64,000 nt of DNA from NCBI RefSeq assembly GCF_022343555.1, contig NZ_JAKQZH010000001.1:1966108-2030107 (forward strand). Reading direction: 5' to 3'. Made by a program: the position numbers and the translations under genes. Positions 1 to 11,471 of the stretch are shown piece by piece (position 1 is the stretch's first letter; each line of letters begins with the position of its first letter). The stretch comes from Marinobacter sp. C7. GTDB lineage: Bacteria > Pseudomonadota > Gammaproteobacteria > Pseudomonadales > Oleiphilaceae. The notes below the pieces were generated by a model that was given only the letters and a program-made list of their open reading frames with translations, was not told where the DNA came from and made no database searches.

Positions 1-66
1 TGGAACCGCGACATGGCACTGCTCAGCGGCGTGCGGTATGCAGGGGTACTGGATCCTTCCTCCTGA
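1..66 (+). CDS. C-terminal end of an unidentified gene (truncated by window edge)
   Basis: Frame 1 stays open from the first base to a TGA at 64-66 and encodes about 21 residues ending in GVLDPSS. A terminator-like hairpin follows at 140-165, which fits a real gene end. The fragment is too short to assign to a family. The gene body lies outside the window. Confidence 0.4.
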   Translation, partial: WNRDMALLSGVRYAGVLDPSS

Positions 67-139
67 GTAACGGAGGTGCCCATGGTGAGGCAGTCCCAGC
101 CTGACCGACGAGTCGCTGTCCGGATATTGCAAATCTGCT

Positions 140-165
140 GATCCCGCCAACGTTTTGGCGGGATC
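140..165 (+). terminator. Hairpin downstream of the truncated first gene
   Basis: GATCCCGCCAA (140-150) pairs perfectly with TTGGCGGGATC (155-165) across a 4-nt loop. The following bases are only moderately T-rich, so this may be a weak intrinsic terminator. It separates the truncated gene from the hemerythrin gene. Confidence 0.5.
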
Positions 166-265
166 CCACCCGTCTTCCTTGATGTCAGTCAATATCCCTT
201 TGAATCCCTGTTCATAGGATGTTCCTGGAACCATAACTATAAACAGGAACACAGGGGAGACACCG

Positions 266-670
266 ATGACATTCTGGCCGTGGAGTAAAGAGCTTGAAGT
301 CGGAATCGGAGAGATTGATGAGCAACACAAATGGCTGGTGGATCTGACCAACCAGCTACATGACGCGCTGAAGGATGGAGCTGACGAACTGAAAGTCAGC
401 GGGATTCTCGAATCGCTCATGGACTACACCATGAACCACTTCATTGTGGAAGAGGATCTGTTTCTGCGCCTCGGCTATCCGGAAACGGACGCCCACAAGG
501 CCGAACACAACAAATTTACCGGCCAGATCATGAGCCTGATCGATCGGCATGAGAACGGCGATTCAGCAGGCGATGAAACGCTGGAGCTTCTGAAGGACTG
601 GCTCACCCATCACATCCTGAAAGTGGACAAAGCCTACGTGGAGCATTTCCGCGCCCACGGAGTCAGCTGA
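266..670 (+). CDS. Bacteriohemerythrin
   Basis: A 134-residue single-domain hemerythrin, a four-helix bundle that binds O2 reversibly at a di-iron site. All expected ligands are visible: His21 (in EQHKW), His58 and Glu62 (HFIVEE), His77 and His81 (HKAEH), His116 and Asp121 (HHILKVD). There is no signal peptide, so it should be cytoplasmic. The family stores or delivers oxygen or senses it. The ATG is preceded by a GGGGAG ribosome site about 6 nt upstream. It stands alone and converges on the acyl-ACP-reductase-like gene. The family call is secure; the physiological role is inferred. Confidence 0.95.
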   Translation: MTFWPWSKELEVGIGEIDEQHKWLVDLTNQLHDALKDGADELKVSGILESLMDYTMNHFIVEEDLFLRLGYPETDAHKAEHNKFTGQIMSLIDRHENGDSAGDETLELLKDWLTHHILKVDKAYVEHFRAHGVS

Positions 671-675
671 GTCCC

Positions 676-697
676 GGAGCCCGCCTAGGCGGGCTCC
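676..697. terminator. Perfect hairpin between convergent genes
   Basis: GGAGCCCGCC (676-685) and GGCGGGCTCC (688-697) form a perfect 10-bp stem with a two-base loop. It sits just after the hemerythrin stop and contains the TAG stop of the convergent minus-strand gene. It could stop transcription from both sides, but neither side has a strong T-tract. Confidence 0.6.
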
Positions 698-2739
698 GAT
701 GCTTCCGCGGCCAGGGTCCGCACTCTTTCGAAATCCTCTTCGGTAAAGACTCCGTTGACGCCGGAAATGGAAGCCAGCTCCATTCCGTGTTTGAGACCCA
801 GTTTGTAGATCTCCCGGACCTTTTCCCACTCGATGTTCCGGCCCAGGGTGAAGTTCTCGAACCGCCCTTCCAGGGCGAGGACGATGGTCTCCGCAAGGCA
901 GGCATAGGCGATGCCTTTGGGCAGCCCGATGTCCTTCATTTTCGGCTCACCCGGCAGCTTGATCTCTCCGGACTCAATCACCAGAACGTCCGGGCGTTTG
1001 GCAACATCTTCGGCCGGAATATCCAGCGGCCGTGCCACATCCGTGATGACGCAGCCGGGCTTCACTTTCATGATGTCGAGGATGCGTTTGCCGGCGCCAG
1101 AAGTGGCGGTGACAATCATGTCCATGTCAGCCAGGTCACGGTTTGTTGTGGCGGCCACGTGGACCACCGCCCCCGGGGTTTCCTGCTCGATGCTTTCCTT
1201 GAGAGAGAGCAGCTTTGCCGCCTCCGGAGCCACCAGGTAGATTTCATCCACCGCCTTGGCCAGAAGTCGGGCACAGACCGAGCCAATGGCACCGGTCGCG
1301 CCAACCACCATGGCCTTGCCGGCCATTTTACCGCTTTCTCCAATGTGGACACGGCCGATTTTCCTCGCCGCGTCATGAGCGGCCCACAGCGCGCCCGAGG
1401 CGCTGTAACTGTTGCCGGTGGTAATCGGTAACGGCGCCCGTTTGGCCACAGTGATACCCGCATCCCCTACGACCTTGGTGAAGGCGCCGAGGCCCATAAT
1501 CTGGGCGCCCAGTTTCTTCGCCAGTCTGGCGGCCGCCAGCAAGCGGCTGTAGGTAAACTCGGGACCATGCGCCATGATTTCCCGTGGCGTCCCACCCACC
1601 GTGATGAGCCAGCCTTCCACTTCATCCCCGGTCGGTGACCGGATGCCTGAGACCTTCGAGTAGATAAACGGTGGCGTGTAGGCAATCGCCTTCTCCACCA
1701 GATCCATCACTTTGGGCGGTGACACGCTGGCAACCCAGTCCAGCGGCGGGGTCTTGGTCAGGTACTGCTGGGACAGCGGGTGGATCACGAAGGCGAACCG
1801 GTTCACCCGACGATAGCCGTCCGGGTAAAGAATGCGGGGTTCAATACCCAGGCTCTGGATGACCTCCAGGAAATCGTCCGCCCCCAGTTGCTCGGGCGTG
1901 CGTGACAGGGCCGCGCTGATCATCGCTTCCATCACGTTCACCCCGATGGGACGGCCCTCCAGCCACGGGCTGTAGTCCACCACCATGGCTACACGCCGGG
2001 AACGCATCCAGTCCAGCACCGAATCGGAGACCCGCGAGGTAATGATGGTCTTGCCGTCCAGTTCCTTCTCGGTGAGGGATTCCAGGTCACCGATCGCACC
2101 CACGATCACATGGGAGTCCCGAACCGCACTGTGCAGGGAACCTGCCACCAGGCTCTCGCCCAACCGGTACACCGGGCTCTGGTGCAAGGCGTTGATGGCT
2201 TTGACGGCCATTGGCCGGAACATCAGCGGCGCAGTAAGACGGGTGTAGGTTTCGAGCTGGCCGAGGGACGTCAGCACCCGGGGAACCCCGAAATCCAGGT
2301 AAGGATCCGCAAACTGCAGGTTCTCGGTGTGTTCGGAAAGTGATTTTGCGATGCGGTAGCCGGCCTGGCCGTTAAGGAACAGCACCCGGGCATTATCAAA
2401 GAAATGCCCCAGCTCGGTCTGGGTATGGCGAACCGCCCACTCCTGCAGGATACCGCGCAGGCCCGCGCCGGTCGTGACCGGTTTGTCGGGCACACAGGCT
2501 TCCAGCCTGGCGGTTTCCGGGTGTTCCAGTTGCTCCCGGCCTACCTGGTAATGGTCATGAATCATGCTCAGGCCAATGGCATCCGCCTGCGGGTGCACCG
2601 ACTCGAGGACGGTTTCGGCCTTTTCGATATCGCCATCCGTGCCGATACGGACGATCCGGAATGCCTGCCCGAGGAATTCCGTTTCCAGCTCGTAGTCATA
2701 TTCGGACGATCCCTGGCTTACACTCACAACCGTTTTCAT
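685..2739 (-). CDS. Acyl-ACP reductase-like (COG5322-type) dehydrogenase with N-terminal extension
   Basis: A 684-residue protein. Residues from about 400 to the end resemble cyanobacterial aldehyde-forming acyl-ACP reductase (AAR): a LGAFTKVVGDAG segment and a TTGNSYSA segment, a Rossmann loop VVGATGAIGS at about 478-487, and ACLAETIVLALEG around Cys614. That cysteine aligns with the cysteine of the cyanobacterial CFAEAML motif, the acyl-enzyme nucleophile. A GRN motif and an HG segment follow, as in AAR. The first 350 or so residues are an extra region I cannot assign. In the family NADPH reduces a fatty acyl thioester to the aldehyde. Fatty aldehyde production here is inference. The ATG at 2739 is preceded by a purine-rich GGAAGG stretch. 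Older annotations of such proteins read 'shikimate dehydrogenase-like' or 'predicted amino acid dehydrogenase'. Confidence 0.7.
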   Translation of the reverse strand: MKTVVSVSQGSSEYDYELETEFLGQAFRIVRIGTDGDIEKAETVLESVHPQADAIGLSMIHDHYQVGREQLEHPETARLEACVPDKPVTTGAGLRGILQEWAVRHTQTELGHFFDNARVLFLNGQAGYRIAKSLSEHTENLQFADPYLDFGVPRVLTSLGQLETYTRLTAPLMFRPMAVKAINALHQSPVYRLGESLVAGSLHSAVRDSHVIVGAIGDLESLTEKELDGKTIITSRVSDSVLDWMRSRRVAMVVDYSPWLEGRPIGVNVMEAMISAALSRTPEQLGADDFLEVIQSLGIEPRILYPDGYRRVNRFAFVIHPLSQQYLTKTPPLDWVASVSPPKVMDLVEKAIAYTPPFIYSKVSGIRSPTGDEVEGWLITVGGTPREIMAHGPEFTYSRLLAAARLAKKLGAQIMGLGAFTKVVGDAGITVAKRAPLPITTGNSYSASGALWAAHDAARKIGRVHIGESGKMAGKAMVVGATGAIGSVCARLLAKAVDEIYLVAPEAAKLLSLKESIEQETPGAVVHVAATTNRDLADMDMIVTATSGAGKRILDIMKVKPGCVITDVARPLDIPAEDVAKRPDVLVIESGEIKLPGEPKMKDIGLPKGIAYACLAETIVLALEGRFENFTLGRNIEWEKVREIYKLGLKHGMELASISGVNGVFTEEDFERVRTLAAEASEPA

Positions 2740-2895
2740 AGCGGCCTTCCATCCTTCCTGTAACTGTTGTAACCAGCCTAATCCAGACTGATTCGGTATG
2801 TCTTAGCGTAGGTCAAATTTGCAGCCATCGTACAGGGTCTACAATTACCCCAAGCATCCCAAAGGACACCGGTGTTTCCGGTAAAGGAGATCCCA

Positions 2896-3915
2896 ATGAG
2901 CATTCAGGAAGAGTTGACCGCAACCATTGCGGACCTGGTCCAGCCCGGCAAAGGCATCCTGGCCGCCGACGAGAGTACTCCCACGATCGCCAAGCGCTTC
3001 AGAGCCGTCGGTGTGGAATCCACGGAAGGCAAACGCCGGGAGTACAGGAGCATCATCTTCTCGACGCCCGACCTGGGCAAATACATCAGCGGCGCCATCC
3101 TGTATGAGGAAACCCTGGAGCAACTGAGCCTGGAGGATGTCGCCATGCCCCGGCTGCTGGCCAGCCAGGGCATTGTTCCAGGCATCAAGGTCGACAAGGG
3201 CAAGGGGCCGTTGGTCAACTCGCCGGGCGACGAAATCACCTATGGCCTGGATGGTCTGGAATCCCGCCTGGAGGACTACAAGAAGCTGGGGGCCCGGTTC
3301 GCAAAGTGGCGGGATGTGTTCCATATCTCCGACACCCTGCCCTCACGCCAGGCGATCAAGGCCAATGCCGAGGTCCTCGCCCGGTACGCTGCGGTCTGCC
3401 AGTCCATGGGAATCGTACCCATTGTGGAACCGGAAGTCCTCATCGACGGCCACCACAGCATCGAGCGGGCCGGAGAGGTCAGCGAAGCGGTGCTGCGGGA
3501 GGTCTTCAAGGCGCTGTATCGTCACCACGTGGATCTGGAGACCATGGTGCTGAAGCCAAGCATGGTCACGCCTGGCAAAGAATCGCCGTCCGCCAGCCCT
3601 GAGCAGGTGGCGGAACACACGCTTATGATTTTCCGGCGCGCCGTCCCCGCAGCCGTGCCGGGCATCTTCTTCCTGTCAGGCGGCCAGACGCCGGCGGAGG
3701 CCACGGTCAATCTCAATGCCATCAACAGCATGGGCTACCATCCGTGGGAGCTGAGCTTTTCCTATGGTCGCGCCCTGCAGGAGCCGGCGCAGAAGGCCTG
3801 GGCGGGTGACCCCGCCAATGCAGGAAATGCACAGGCAGCCATGCACAAACGGGCCAGACTCAATGGCCTGGCCCGCTCCGGCGAGTATTCCCCGGAAATG
3901 GAGAACGAGGATTGA
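2896..3915 (+). CDS. fba: Class I fructose-bisphosphate aldolase
   Basis: A 339-residue class I aldolase that reversibly cleaves fructose-1,6-bisphosphate to DHAP and glyceraldehyde-3-phosphate through a lysine Schiff base, without metal. The GILAADEST segment near the N-terminus, the EPEVLIDG segment and the ETMVLKPSMV segment with the Schiff-base lysine are all present. I chose the ATG at 2896 (MSIQEEL) because AAGGAG lies 7 nt upstream; an upstream in-frame ATG at 2872 has no such site. Single-gene unit convergent with the metallo-hydrolase gene. Confidence 0.95.
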   Translation: MSIQEELTATIADLVQPGKGILAADESTPTIAKRFRAVGVESTEGKRREYRSIIFSTPDLGKYISGAILYEETLEQLSLEDVAMPRLLASQGIVPGIKVDKGKGPLVNSPGDEITYGLDGLESRLEDYKKLGARFAKWRDVFHISDTLPSRQAIKANAEVLARYAAVCQSMGIVPIVEPEVLIDGHHSIERAGEVSEAVLREVFKALYRHHVDLETMVLKPSMVTPGKESPSASPEQVAEHTLMIFRRAVPAAVPGIFFLSGGQTPAEATVNLNAINSMGYHPWELSFSYGRALQEPAQKAWAGDPANAGNAQAAMHKRARLNGLARSGEYSPEMENED

Positions 3916-3924
3916 GGCGGCGGC

Positions 3925-4920
3925 CTAGTCGCAAATGTCCACGCATTTCCCGCTGCCGTTGAACACCAGGGTGCGACCACTGAGGGGAATGTGCACGGGC
4001 ACCTCCACGGCGTCACGGAAGGTTGCCGTGCGGGTGCCCTCTTTCACCTTGCCGCCTTCGGTGGCCGGCTCATTGGCGTGGGACGGAATCACGGCCCGGG
4101 GCTTGATCAGGTCATTGATCACGTAGGCGGCCTCTGTCGGGCCGGTGGTGTAGGTATCACCGATGTTCATCACCACCAGTTCCGCGCCATAGTGGTCTGC
4201 CACTACCAGCTTCTGCTCGGCCGTAATGCCGGTATCACCGGACAGGTAGACCACAAGGCCATTGGAGAAAGTCAGCACGTAGCCAGTGGGCGGCCCCACA
4301 CTGGCGGATACGCCGGCCGCTTTCAGGTAGTCCGCCAGCGGCCCGGTCAGGAACGACGGTGATACACCGTTACTGTGCACGGCCGGCACTGTGGTGATGG
4401 TGACACCACCCACTCGCTTGCTTGCACCGAAACGTACCAACTGGGATTTGGCTTTATCTGCCCCGGCCGCTTCCAGTTTGGCGGCAAAAAACGCTGGCAT
4501 TTCACTGCCAGTCACAATGGTGGCCTGCTTGGCCACAGCAATATCTACCGTGTTGGATTGTGGCAGGGTGACCACCGGGAACTCAGGTGAGCCGCATTCG
4601 CCCCGGTTTACTGCCTCTATGCGGCGATCACCGACGTGGTCACCGTGCATGTGGGACACCAGCACCACGTCAATCTTGCCCAGACGGGGATCGTCGCCGC
4701 CGGCCACGGTGCGACCGGCATCATAGAGGATGCGGGTACCGTCCGGATCCTCGAACACCATGGCCCGGTCCAGCACACAGAACTCGCCGTCATGACTCCC
4801 CAGCGGGGTTACCCTCACCTGCCCGCCTTCCTCGGCATATGCCACCCCGACACCCGCCACAAACAAACCTGTACCGGCAACAATCCCCATCAGGATCTGC
4901 CGCCATATATTATTGCTCAT
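3925..4920 (-). CDS. Exported metallo-beta-lactamase-fold hydrolase
   Basis: A 331-residue MBL-fold protein with an N-terminal signal peptide (hydrophobic ILMGIVAGTGLFVAGVGVAYA, cleavage likely after AYA), so periplasmic. The zinc motif SHMHGDH is clear, with later metal-binding segments LSGDTG and SHANEP. This resembles the UlaG/YtnP-like branch of MBL hydrolases; the substrate cannot be deduced. The start at 4920 is supported by AGGGAG 5-6 nt upstream and by the signal peptide. A longer frame reaching 5025 would bury the signal peptide. No operon partner: dusC upstream ends in its own terminator. Confidence 0.85.
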   Translation of the reverse strand: MSNNIWRQILMGIVAGTGLFVAGVGVAYAEEGGQVRVTPLGSHDGEFCVLDRAMVFEDPDGTRILYDAGRTVAGGDDPRLGKIDVVLVSHMHGDHVGDRRIEAVNRGECGSPEFPVVTLPQSNTVDIAVAKQATIVTGSEMPAFFAAKLEAAGADKAKSQLVRFGASKRVGGVTITTVPAVHSNGVSPSFLTGPLADYLKAAGVSASVGPPTGYVLTFSNGLVVYLSGDTGITAEQKLVVADHYGAELVVMNIGDTYTTGPTEAAYVINDLIKPRAVIPSHANEPATEGGKVKEGTRTATFRDAVEVPVHIPLSGRTLVFNGSGKCVDICD

Positions 4921-5023
4921 GAGATGCTCCCTGTTTTTCCATTCTCTGTTACCGACCCTTGTCCATACGGCCAGACTCCCCGTTCGTACCAGTGTAGACC
5001 CGCAAACAGTGCCCGGCAGGCAC

Positions 5024-5045
5024 AAAAAAGGCCCCTGACGGGGCC
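5024..5045 (-). terminator. Intrinsic terminator of dusC
   Basis: Read on the minus strand: GGCCCC, loop GTCA, GGGGCC, then six T residues. It lies 30 nt after the dusC stop and upstream of the next minus-strand gene. Confidence 0.85.
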
Positions 5046-5075
5046 TTTACAGCAACCGGTCGATGGCGGGACGGG

Positions 5076-6053
5076 TCAGGCTGCCTGATCCTTGAGAGCT
5101 CCGGCGGGTAACGCCTGCGCCAGGCACGCAAGCATGGGAGCCACCTGGCGGATTTTCCTTGCCTCCGGCCACAGGTACTCGGCCTCTGCAAAACCCTGGC
5201 GCAGGAAGTTGAGCCATTGCTTGATCCGGCCGGTCACGTATTTGTCCTCAAGGCGGGTCTGCAGGGCGGCAGCATATTCCCGCACCAGAGCCACAGCCTC
5301 CAACCAGGTCATCGGCGTGAAAATGTCGCCGCGCTGGGAGGCCTTGATCCGAGCGGCCAGATCCGGCCGGGCAATCAGTCCGCGGCCGATCATCACATCC
5401 TCACAGCCGGACACCTCCCGGCACCGCCAGTAATCCTCGACGGTCCAGACGTCGCCGTTGGCAATCACATGGGTATTGACCGCCTCCCGCACCCGGGCAA
5501 TCTCCTCCCAGTATGCCGGCGGCTTGTAACCGTCTACCTTGCTGCGGGCATGAATGACGATCTCGGACGCACCTGCGGCTTCCAGGGCCTGACCACACGC
5601 CACGCCCATGGAACGGTCGTCGTAACCCAGTCGCATCTTGGCGGTCACGGGGATCCCCGGTGGCACGGCTTTGCGCACGGCGGCGGTAATGTCATGCATC
5701 AGCTCGGGCTCGCGCATCAGGACACAGCCACCCTTGTGCTTGTTTACCGTTTTTGCCGGGCAACCGAAGTTGATGTCCACCTGGGTTGCACCCAACTCCG
5801 CCGCTTTCAGGCCGTGGCGGCCCATCTGTTCCGGATCCGAACCCAACAGCTGCACAGCCACGGGCGTACCGACCTCAGTCTCACAGTTACGGTGCAGTTC
5901 AGGCGCGTACTTGTAGAAAATCCGGGGTGGAAGCATACCGTGTGTCACGCGAATGAATTCGGTCACGCACCGGTCAATCCCGCCAACTTTGGTCAGGGTT
6001 TCACGGATAGGTGCGTCGACCAGCCCTTCCATCGGGGCAAGGATGATTCGCAT
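5076..6053 (-). CDS. dusC: tRNA-dihydrouridine(16) synthase DusC
   Basis: A 325-residue flavin enzyme that reduces U16 in the tRNA D-loop using NADPH. It starts MRIILAPMEGLVDAPIRE (the FMN-binding APMEG motif) and contains NFGCPAKTVNKHKGG, whose cysteine is the general acid. The TEFIRV and LPPRIF segments near residues 31-45 fit DusC better than DusA or DusB. Length matches E. coli DusC (about 315). Lies downstream of katG with an intervening hairpin, so it is probably separately transcribed. Confidence 0.93.
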   Translation of the reverse strand: MRIILAPMEGLVDAPIRETLTKVGGIDRCVTEFIRVTHGMLPPRIFYKYAPELHRNCETEVGTPVAVQLLGSDPEQMGRHGLKAAELGATQVDINFGCPAKTVNKHKGGCVLMREPELMHDITAAVRKAVPPGIPVTAKMRLGYDDRSMGVACGQALEAAGASEIVIHARSKVDGYKPPAYWEEIARVREAVNTHVIANGDVWTVEDYWRCREVSGCEDVMIGRGLIARPDLAARIKASQRGDIFTPMTWLEAVALVREYAAALQTRLEDKYVTGRIKQWLNFLRQGFAEAEYLWPEARKIRQVAPMLACLAQALPAGALKDQAA

Positions 6054-6145
6054 GGAGGCTCCAGCGGCTGAGAAAAGAGAAACAGGTGGCGACTGATCAA
6101 AAATCAGGCGGAGCGGATTGTAAGGAATTTGGCGGGAAGTTGGTA

Positions 6146-6174
6146 GCCGGGCATCCCGAAACAGGATGCCCGGC
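6146..6174 (-). terminator. Hairpin after katG
   Basis: GCCGGGCATCC (6146-6156) pairs with GGATGCCCGGC (6164-6174), an 11-bp perfect stem with a 7-nt loop, 14 nt after the katG stop. No T-tract follows on the minus strand, so it may be a Rho-type or mRNA-stabilising hairpin rather than a true intrinsic terminator. Confidence 0.55.
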
Positions 6175-6188
6175 CGGATACTGCCAGG

Positions 6189-8414
<2,226 letters not shown>

Positions 8415-8453
8415 TCAATATAGTTCATCCACATTGGGCTGCTTGAATGTTTC

Positions 8454-8479
8454 CTACTGCTTTCATAGCAGCTCCCTAT
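8454..8479 (-). promoter_or_regulatory. Candidate OxyR binding site upstream of katG
   Basis: CTAC-N7-ATAG-N7-CTAT matches three of the four spaced quarter-sites of the OxyR consensus (ATAG-N7-CTAT-N7-ATAG-N7-CTAT); one quarter is CTAC rather than CTAT and the fourth is not recognisable. The site is about 97 bases upstream of the katG ATG. OxyR control of katG is standard in gammaproteobacteria; binding here is inferred. Confidence 0.45.
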
Positions 8480-8510
8480 AGCATTTCCTGAGCGCCCAAC
8501 TCCTGTCGCC

Positions 8511-8603
8511 CTAGTGAGCGATGGCGTAGTTCCCGTAGTAATCCGCCAGTATCGTGAGCGCACCAAACCATGCTGCCGAAAGGGATTTTTTCAGGGCTGT
8601 CAT
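8511..8603 (-). CDS. Small 30-residue hypothetical protein
   Basis: A short reading frame, MTALKKSLSAAWFGALTI at the start and ending LADYYGNYAIAH. It has a strong Shine-Dalgarno (GCAGGAGT) 5 nt before the ATG and an AT-rich region further upstream (8650-8700) able to hold a promoter. The sequence reads as one short amphipathic or weakly hydrophobic segment after a KK pair, then a Tyr-rich tail, so a membrane-associated micropeptide is possible. It lies 150 nt upstream of katG on the same strand, with the OxyR-like site in between. I do not recognise the family. Confidence 0.5.
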   Translation of the reverse strand: MTALKKSLSAAWFGALTILADYYGNYAIAH

Positions 8604-8747
8604 GGGTGACTCCTGCGTTAACGAGAACAATTTCACCTTAGCGCGGGAGCTGGATAAGGGATAATTAATAAAAAATTTAACTTTGAGAGTTTTTGTTTAT
8701 TGGCGGGAAAGATGGGGTCAAGCTGAGCCTGGGTTGTGGTTGAAGGT

Positions 8748-8777
8748 GGGGTCAGAAGAAAGCGTTCTTCTGACCCC
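8748..8777. repeat. REP-like palindrome 1 (GGGGTCAGA family)
   Basis: GGGGTCAGAAGAA, AGCG, TTCTTCTGACCCC: a perfect 13-bp inverted repeat with a 4-nt loop. It is the first of three copies downstream of htpG and the same family recurs at 23980-24051. A second GC-rich hairpin (CCCGGGG/CCCCGGG) abuts it. An incomplete GGGGTCA half unit lies at about 8714. Confidence 0.85.
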
Positions 8778-8824
8778 GGGGTTAGCTGCCCCGGGCTTGG
8801 ATCAAGGCTGGACAGAACGAAAAA

Positions 8825-8854
8825 GGGGTCAGATGAAGGCTTTCATCTGACCCC
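8825..8854. repeat. REP-like palindrome 2
   Basis: GGGGTCAGATGAA, GGCT, TTCATCTGACCCC: perfect 13-bp arms. The inner triplet is GAT instead of GAA and is changed in both arms, so pairing is kept. Confidence 0.85.
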
Positions 8855-8870
8855 GATGTCGGCACTGGTC

Positions 8871-8900
8871 GGGGTCTGAAGAACTCGTTCTTCTGACCCC
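8871..8900. repeat. REP-like palindrome 3
   Basis: GGGGTCTGAAGAA, CTCG, TTCTTCTGACCCC: 13-bp arms with a single T/T mismatch at the seventh position. It ends 20 nt after the htpG stop, so it may also act as an mRNA-end hairpin. Confidence 0.8.
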
Positions 8901-8919
8901 GGGTTCAAGGCCCTTCGCC

Positions 8920-10812
<1,893 letters not shown>

Positions 10813-10852
10813 GGCGTTCTTATCTCCTGCCTTAGGTAACTCACAGTTCTGG

Positions 10853-10961
10853 GAAGCGAGTGCGGATGCGTTGCCGAAACCGTGCGGAGCCATGGATGGC
10901 GGAGCCGAGCGTACAGGGACGTATTCACAGCGTGTTTCGGCAACGCATCCGCACTTGCTTC
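10853..10961. repeat. Foldback element A (conserved-loop hairpin family)
   Basis: A 109-nt element: 28-bp arms at 10853-10880 and 10934-10961, complementary except for one G/T position, enclosing a 53-nt loop. The loop holds GCCATGGATGGC flanked by GGA repeats, then GAGCGTACAGGGACG and CAGCG. The loop is homologous to those of elements B and C at about 36.8-37.1 kb, but the stem is different. It lies in the htpG upstream region. Confidence 0.85.
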
Positions 10962-11000
10962 ATGCACGGAATTAATCTGTGAGGGAAAAATGGGGACACA

Positions 11001-11021
11001 CCGGGGCATTTCAAGCCCCGG
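11001..11021 (-). terminator. Hairpin after the thioesterase pair
   Basis: CCGGGGC and GCCCCGG form a 7-bp stem with a 7-nt loop, 15 nt beyond the thioesterase stop. On the minus strand a T-rich run (ATTTTTCCC) appears about 12 nt further on, so the match to an intrinsic terminator is imperfect. Confidence 0.5.
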
Positions 11022-11036
11022 ATTGCTCGGGAGGGA

Positions 11037-11471
11037 TCAGTCTTCGAGGAGGAAATGCGCCCGGGCGGTGGCAATGGGCTGTGAACGGGATTTCTGCCAG
11101 GCGGTGACCATTACGTTGGCTACCCGATTTCCCTGGCGGGTCAGCCGACATTCCGCGTAGGTCTCGCGGTTCAGGCCGGCACGCAGGTAGTCCAGGGAAA
11201 AATCCACAATGCGGGGCATACTGAGGGACTCCCGGGACATGATCAGATAGATGTTCGCTGACATCTCCATGAAACCACCAATCACGCCGCCATGGATGGC
11301 CGGCAGGATCGGATTGCCCAGATTGCTCTCTTTTTTCGGCAGACGAAAGATGAGGTCGTCCCCGAATTGCTCGCACTGCAGCCCAATCCAGGTCGCATAG
11401 GGAATACTCTCCAGCATTCGGGAGAAATCCCCGGATTCCTGGGTGTAACGGAGAATTTCCGGATCAGTCAT
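11037..11471 (-). CDS. PaaI-type hotdog-fold thioesterase (second of pair)
   Basis: A 144-residue hotdog-fold protein of the PaaI/YiiD thioesterase group, expected to hydrolyse acyl-CoA thioesters in the cytoplasm. The diagnostic segment AIHGGVIGGFMEMSANIYL corresponds to the HGG catalytic loop and central helix. Its ATG overlaps the stop of the upstream thioesterase gene (ATGA), so the two are translationally coupled. The substrate is not deducible. Confidence 0.85.
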   Translation of the reverse strand: MTDPEILRYTQESGDFSRMLESIPYATWIGLQCEQFGDDLIFRLPKKESNLGNPILPAIHGGVIGGFMEMSANIYLIMSRESLSMPRIVDFSLDYLRAGLNRETYAECRLTRQGNRVANVMVTAWQKSRSQPIATARAHFLLED

